DNA of 18,259 bases from Puniceicoccales bacterium (GTDB lineage: Bacteria > Verrucomicrobiota > Verrucomicrobiia > Opitutales > UBA953), in the NCBI GenBank assembly GCA_031279675.1, contig JAITIB010000093.1:1-18259 (forward strand), in the 5' to 3' direction. The position numbers were made by a program, and so were the translations under genes. This document shows positions 14,752 through 18,259 of this stretch, piece after piece. Below the pieces are notes generated by a model. The model did not search any database. It was not told the origin of the DNA and was given only the letters and a program-made list of their open reading frames with translations. The number at the start of each line of letters is the position of its first letter. Position 1 is the first letter of the stretch.

Positions 14752-14791
14752 CCGCCCGCTCTCCTCAAAAAAGGAAGCGGGCGGGTTGTTT
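14752..14791 (+). terminator. Intrinsic terminator-like hairpin after rpsH
   Basis: CCGCCCGCT (14752-14760) pairs perfectly with AGCGGGCGG (14776-14784) around a 15-base loop that can itself pair further (CCT with AGG). The stem is followed by GTTGTTTG, a short T-rich tail. The location, 31 bp past the rpsH stop, suggests that the ribosomal operon really ends here and was not simply cut by the insertion sequence. Confidence 0.7.
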
Positions 14792-14803
14792 GACACAAAA
14801 TCA

Positions 14804-14824
14804 GGCGCCGCGGAAAGCGCCGCG
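14804..14824. repeat. Short tandem GCGCCGCG repeat between terminator and IS
   Basis: GCGCCGCG occurs at 14805-14812 and again at 14817-14824 with GAAA between. GGCGC and GCGCC within it can also pair as a small hairpin. The remaining sequence up to 14860 shows no gene. No function can be assigned. Confidence 0.35.
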
Positions 14825-14860
14825 TCCCGGATGGTGGGATAAGGGATAAACGACATCAAT

Positions 14861-15892
14861 TGTTCATGGCCCGCAAAATAATGCTTGTGTTATTTAGGCC
14901 GTTAAAATCAACCAAGCACATCACATCATGGTCATTGCCGTGCATAAAAACGCTCACACTACGCTGGCCATTCGGGCCGAAATTGCGGCCAGCAAGGATC
15001 CGGTTGCTGTCTTGGCGACGCGCTATGGCGTGGGGCAGCGCACCATTCGCCGGTGGCGTGTGCGGGAGGTTTTTACTGATGCTTCGCACACTGCGCATCG
15101 TTTGCAGACCACGTTGACGCGTGCGCAGGAGGTGGTCGTGGTCGAGTTGCGCAAGTGCTTGCTTTTGCCGCTCGATGATTTGCTCGCCGTTTGCCGCGAG
15201 TTTCTCTGCGAAGAGGTTTCGCGCTCGGGGCTGGATCGTTGCCTGCGGCGTCATGGCGTGGGCAATCTCAGGGCCTTGCAGCCGACTGTTCCTCAAACGC
15301 CAGTCAAAACTTTCAAGACCTACGAGCCGGGCTATGTGCACGTGGACATCCAGTATTTGCCGCAAATGGCCGATGAAAGTGCCCGTTCTTATCTGTTTGT
15401 GGCCATCGACCGGGCCACGCGTTGGGTGTTTGTGCAAATCCGCCCCGACAGCTGCCAGTGCTCGCGCTTTTCTTGAGGCGCTGCACGAAGCCTGCCCGAT
15501 CAAGATCACCAAAATCCTGACCGACAACGGCAAAGAATTTACGGATCGGCTCTGTGCCAGCCGCGAACGCGAACCCAGCGGCCAGCACGAATTTGATCAA
15601 CTCTGCCAAGCGCTGGACATCGAACACCGTTTGACCAAACCCCGGACGCCGCAAACCAACGGCATGGTCGAACGCTTCAACGGGCGCATCAGCGACGTGC
15701 TCAAGACGCACCATTTCCACTCCGGGCAGGATATGCGACAAACGCTGGAACGCTACGCGCATCTATACAACCATCAACTCCCTCAATCAGCCCTTCACAG
15801 CAAAACACCCTCGCAAACCATGAATGATTGGTATGATCAAAAACCCGAACTCTTTCACCGAAAACCTACGCCCAATCATACGGGATGCGACA
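14861..15892 (+). mobile_element. IS481-like insertion sequence
   Basis: An element of about 1.03 kb carrying one DDE transposase. The proposed left end is TGTTCATGGCCCGCAAAAT at 14861. The proposed right end, read inward, is TGTCGCATCCCGTATGATT at 15892. The two share TGT, CAT, CCCG and AT with small gaps, an imperfect terminal inverted repeat. Ends beginning TGT are typical of the IS481 family. The flanks (ATCAAT on the left, GTTACG on the right) do not match, so no target-site duplication is visible. The base composition looks less GC-rich than the genes to the left. The ends are inferred from the transposase limits and need a comparison with intact copies. Confidence 0.65.
14928..15892 (+). 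pseudogene. IS481-like DDE transposase, frameshifted
   Basis: The first frame (14928-15476) has a helix-turn-helix (VAVLATRYGVGQRTIRRWR), then SHTAHRLQTTLTRAQE, LLLPLDDLLAVCREFL, SRSGLDRCLRRHGVGNLR and the first catalytic aspartate in HVDIQYLPQM (about D140). After WVFVQIRPD it goes out of frame and stops. The next forward frame continues with AASARAFLEALHEACPIKIT, the second aspartate in LTDNGKEFTDRL, and the catalytic glutamate in TNGMVERFNGRI. All three catalytic residues therefore survive, but in two frames joined near 15446-15452. No slippery run is seen there, so an indel is more likely than programmed frameshifting. The C-terminal frame passes the IS end (NHTGCDS) without a stop and runs to 16131 into the 3' end of valS. 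Confidence 0.85.
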
Positions 15893-15905
15893 GTTACGGC
15901 CAGGG

Positions 15906-15948
15906 CCGAAACCTCGGACTTCAGGACAGGGTTTCGGGTTCCGAACCC
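15906..15948. repeat. Inverted repeats between the IS and the valS 3' end
   Basis: CCGAAACC (15906-15913) and GGTTTCGG (15930-15937) form a perfect 8-bp stem with a 16-base loop. Partly overlapping it, GGGTTC (15936-15941) and GAACCC (15943-15948) form a second, tight palindrome. They lie 110-150 bp downstream of the leftward valS stop. They may be a terminator without a T-tract or a REP-like intergenic element of the valS source genome. The rest of 15893-16058 shows no gene I can support. Confidence 0.4.
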
Positions 15949-16058
15949 CGCGCCGCTTGGTCGGGCGGTGTTTCAAGCCGGAGTTGGTTTACGGTGATGA
16001 ACCGCAAGGGCAGGGTGCGCGCGCAGCCACTCGTCTGCCCGCGATTGTTCCAGATGCG

Positions 16059-18259
16059 CTATGTGGTCGGCGGCTGTCCCGCTTTTTCCAATTGCGCCAA
16101 CTGCGGACGAAGCTTTTCCAGCGTTGCCTGAAAGCCTGCCAATCGCCCGCGTTCCTGCGTGACCACTGCCGCCGGGGCACGATCAATGAAATCGGCATTC
16201 CCCAGCTTCCCGGCCGCGCGGGAAATTTCAGTCTCCAGTCTTCCGATTTCCTTGGCAAGGCGCGCCCGTTCGGCGGCCACATCCACTTCCACTGTCAACA
16301 TCAGGCGCATCTCGCCCACCACGGCCACCGGCGCCAGTACATCCGCGCCGATTTCCGCCGCCATGTCCACGCGCGAGAGTTTTGCCATCATCATGAGCGG
16401 TACGACAAACTCCTGCAATACAGCCTTTTGTGATTCCGGCATGGCAATGGTGAGCGGCAATTTCTGCGCCGGAGAAATGTTCATCTCGCCGCGCAAATTG
16501 CGGCAGGCGCGCGCCAGACTCTTGAAACTCGCCATGCGCGCTTCCGCGGCCTCGTCTAGGCGCGAGTCATCGGCCTTGGGATATTGCGCCAACATGAGGC
16601 TCGCAGCCTCTTGCTGGCCGACGAGCGGCAGGAGTGACTGCCATAGTTCCTCACTGATGAATGGGATGAGCGGATGAATGAGCCGCAGTGTCGCGTCCAG
16701 CGTCGCCAGCAGCACATGACGGGTCGCGCGGCATTGAGCGGGCGTTCCCGTCGTGAGCCTGGCCTTGGAAAGCTCCAGATACCAGTCGCAGAATTCATCC
16801 CAGACGAATTCGTACAGCGCGCGCGCTACCAGGTCGAAACGGTAGACATCAAATTGCGCCGTGACTTCCCGTAAAGTCCGCTCCAGGCGCGATAAAATCC
16901 AGCGCTCCGCAAAGGAGTAATCCGCAGGCGAGTGCGGCTCGCCAACAGCAAAGCCACAGTCCTGCCCCTCGCAGTTCATCAGCACGAAACGGGTGGCATT
17001 CCAGAGCTTGTTGCAGAAATTACGATAGCCCTCGCAACGGTTAAGGTCGAATTTGATGTCACGTCCGGGGCTGGCGAGCGAGGCAAAAGTGAAACGCAAG
17101 GCATCCGCACCAAAAGCGGGTATGCCGTTGGGGAATTCCTTGCGGGTGTGTTTTTCGATTTGCGCCTTCTGCGTGGGGTTCATGAGGCCGACAGTTCGCT
17201 TTTCGACCAGCGCTGTCAGGCCGATACCGTCTATCAGGTCAATGGGATCCAGAACATTGCCCTTGGATTTGCTCATTTTCTGCCCCTCCGCGTCGCGGAT
17301 GAGGCCATGCACGTAGACATGCCTGAAGGGGATGCGCCCGGTGAGGTGCCTGGTCATCATCACCATGCGGGCAACCCAGAAAAAGATGATGTCAAAGCCG
17401 GTGACGAGCACCGTGGAGGGCAGATAGAGGTCGAGCGCCGGGTTCGATTTTGCCGGGTAGTCCGGCGTCCAGTCCAGTGTGGAGAATGGCCACAGGGCGG
17501 AGGAGTACCAGGTGTCCAGCACGTCCGGGTCGCGCGTGAGCGTACCCGCATAACCAGTGGCGGCGGCTTCCCGGCGGGCTTCCGCTTCGTCATGGGCAAC
17601 GAAGATTTCGCCGTTTTCGCCATACCAAGCGGGAATCTGGTGTCCCCACCAGAGCTGGCGCGAAATACACCAGTCCTGGATGTTGTTCAGCCATTGGTTG
17701 TAGGTATTGACCCAGTTTTCGGGGAAAAAGCGGATTTCCCCGCTGGATACGGCTTCCAACGCCTTCTGGGTAATGGATTTCCCATCCTCGCCAGGTTTAG
17801 ACATGGCAACGAACCATTGATCGGTCAGCATGGGTTCCAGTGCTTCTCCAGTACGGTCGCCACGCGGTATTTTCAGACGGTGCTTTTCCGTCTTTTCCAA
17901 CAAACCCGCCGATTCGAGATCGGCAATGATGATTTTTCGCGCATCGAAACGATCCAGACCCCGGTATTTTTCCGGCGCGGTGTCATTGATTGCAGCATCC
18001 GGCGTCAACACAGAGACCATCTCCAGGCCATGCCGTTGCCCCACTGCGTAGTCATTGAAGTCGTGCGCCGGGGTAACTTTCACCACGCCCGTCCCAAATT
18101 CCTTGTCAACGTAGGCATCAGCAATGACGGGAATTTCCCGGCCAGCAATCGGCAAAAGCACCCTTTTGCCGATCAGGTGCCGGTAGCGTTCATCTTCAGG
18201 ATGAACCATGACGGCGGTATCGCCCAGCATGGTTTCGGGCCGGGTGGTGGCGACCGTCA
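16059..18259 (-). CDS. valS: Valyl-tRNA synthetase, C-terminal part (5' end outside window)
   Basis: Class I synthetase that charges tRNA-Val. The window holds about 733 residues of an expected 950 or so; the N-terminus with the HIGH motif lies beyond the right edge. Visible in order: the editing-domain motif TTRPETMLGDTAVMVHPED, the CP1 remainder, WCISRQLWWGHQIPAWYG, the cysteine-free DPDVLDTWYSSALWPFSTLD, the catalytic loop GQKMSKSKGNVLDPIDLI, the anticodon-binding domain (from RCEGYRNFCNKLWNATRFVL) and the C-terminal coiled coil (ERARLAKEIGRLETEISRAA). The phrases WGHQIPAWYGENGEIFVA and RKEFPNGIPAFGADALRFT are those of Betaproteobacteria as I know them, unlike the Verrucomicrobiota-type genes left of the IS. 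The stop is the TAG at 16059. Confidence 0.95.
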   Translation of the reverse strand, partial: TVATTRPETMLGDTAVMVHPEDERYRHLIGKRVLLPIAGREIPVIADAYVDKEFGTGVVKVTPAHDFNDYAVGQRHGLEMVSVLTPDAAINDTAPEKYRGLDRFDARKIIIADLESAGLLEKTEKHRLKIPRGDRTGEALEPMLTDQWFVAMSKPGEDGKSITQKALEAVSSGEIRFFPENWVNTYNQWLNNIQDWCISRQLWWGHQIPAWYGENGEIFVAHDEAEARREAAATGYAGTLTRDPDVLDTWYSSALWPFSTLDWTPDYPAKSNPALDLYLPSTVLVTGFDIIFFWVARMVMMTRHLTGRIPFRHVYVHGLIRDAEGQKMSKSKGNVLDPIDLIDGIGLTALVEKRTVGLMNPTQKAQIEKHTRKEFPNGIPAFGADALRFTFASLASPGRDIKFDLNRCEGYRNFCNKLWNATRFVLMNCEGQDCGFAVGEPHSPADYSFAERWILSRLERTLREVTAQFDVYRFDLVARALYEFVWDEFCDWYLELSKARLTTGTPAQCRATRHVLLATLDATLRLIHPLIPFISEELWQSLLPLVGQQEAASLMLAQYPKADDSRLDEAAEARMASFKSLARACRNLRGEMNISPAQKLPLTIAMPESQKAVLQEFVVPLMMMAKLSRVDMAAEIGADVLAPVAVVGEMRLMLTVEVDVAAERARLAKEIGRLETEISRAAGKLGNADFIDRAPAAVVTQERGRLAGFQATLEKLRPQLAQLEKAGQPPTT

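Noticed and set aside
15440..15460. Programmed ribosomal frameshift in the IS transposase
   Set aside because: No slippery heptamer or downstream structure is visible, and IS481-type transposases are normally made from one frame; an indel is simpler.
15963..16058. Small gene on the minus strand just after valS (frame ending ADEWLRAHPALAVHHRKPTP)
   Set aside because: No convincing start outside valS, and the short tail matches no family I know.

Overview
The window reads as a GC-rich bacterial chromosome segment, most likely from Verrucomicrobiota (Opitutales/Opitutaceae-like), joined at its right end to a different kind of sequence. The Opitutaceae guess rests on the style of the ribosomal proteins (for example an L16 that starts MANIQPSRTKFRKVQKG), the DUF5069 protein, the PgcA-type phosphomutase, and the absence of Shine-Dalgarno motifs. 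It is an inference from remembered family members, not from a search.

Layout, left to right. Positions 1-242 hold a damaged 5' piece of an insertion-sequence transposase, followed by a short non-coding stretch with an imperfect inverted repeat. A DUF5069 protein (517-996) and an RND-type periplasmic adaptor (1106-2251) read rightward. They converge on an MsbA-like ABC exporter (4065-2263), which diverges from mutL (4217-6064) across a 151-bp region carrying a perfect 14-bp palindrome. An HD-domain tRNA nucleotidyltransferase/poly(A) polymerase (6077-7468) follows mutL closely. A leftward run comes next: ruvX (11187-10720), a Tat-type SGNH hydrolase (10633-9827), xseB (9689-9447) and a phosphoglucomutase/phosphomannomutase (9417-7477).

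Diverging from ruvX is a compact ribosomal-protein operon: rplP-rpmC-rpsQ-rplN-rplX-rplE-rpsN-rpsH (11425-14720). It is the middle of the usual S10-spc super-operon. rpsC and the genes before it are absent upstream, and rplF and later genes are absent downstream. A strong hairpin with a short T-rich tail follows rpsH. Every gene in this block is preceded by an A/C-rich, G- and T-poor spacer with no Shine-Dalgarno-like sequence.

At about 14861 an IS481-like element starts. Its transposase is frameshifted near 15450 and has no stop codon of its own at the element's end. Beyond it, on the minus strand and running off the window, is the C-terminal three quarters of a valyl-tRNA synthetase that looks betaproteobacterial. 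The element has no visible target-site duplication and its two flanks look taxonomically different. The simplest readings are a chimeric metagenomic contig joined at a repeated IS, or a real IS-mediated rearrangement or transfer.

Most of the window is housekeeping: mismatch repair, recombination and nuclease subunits, tRNA maturation, sugar-phosphate metabolism, envelope transport and translation. I see no CRISPR array, no tRNA or rRNA gene, and no clear undescribed defence or biosynthetic system. The points most worth checking are the IS junction, the split ribosomal operon, its unusual leaders, and the two palindromic sites.
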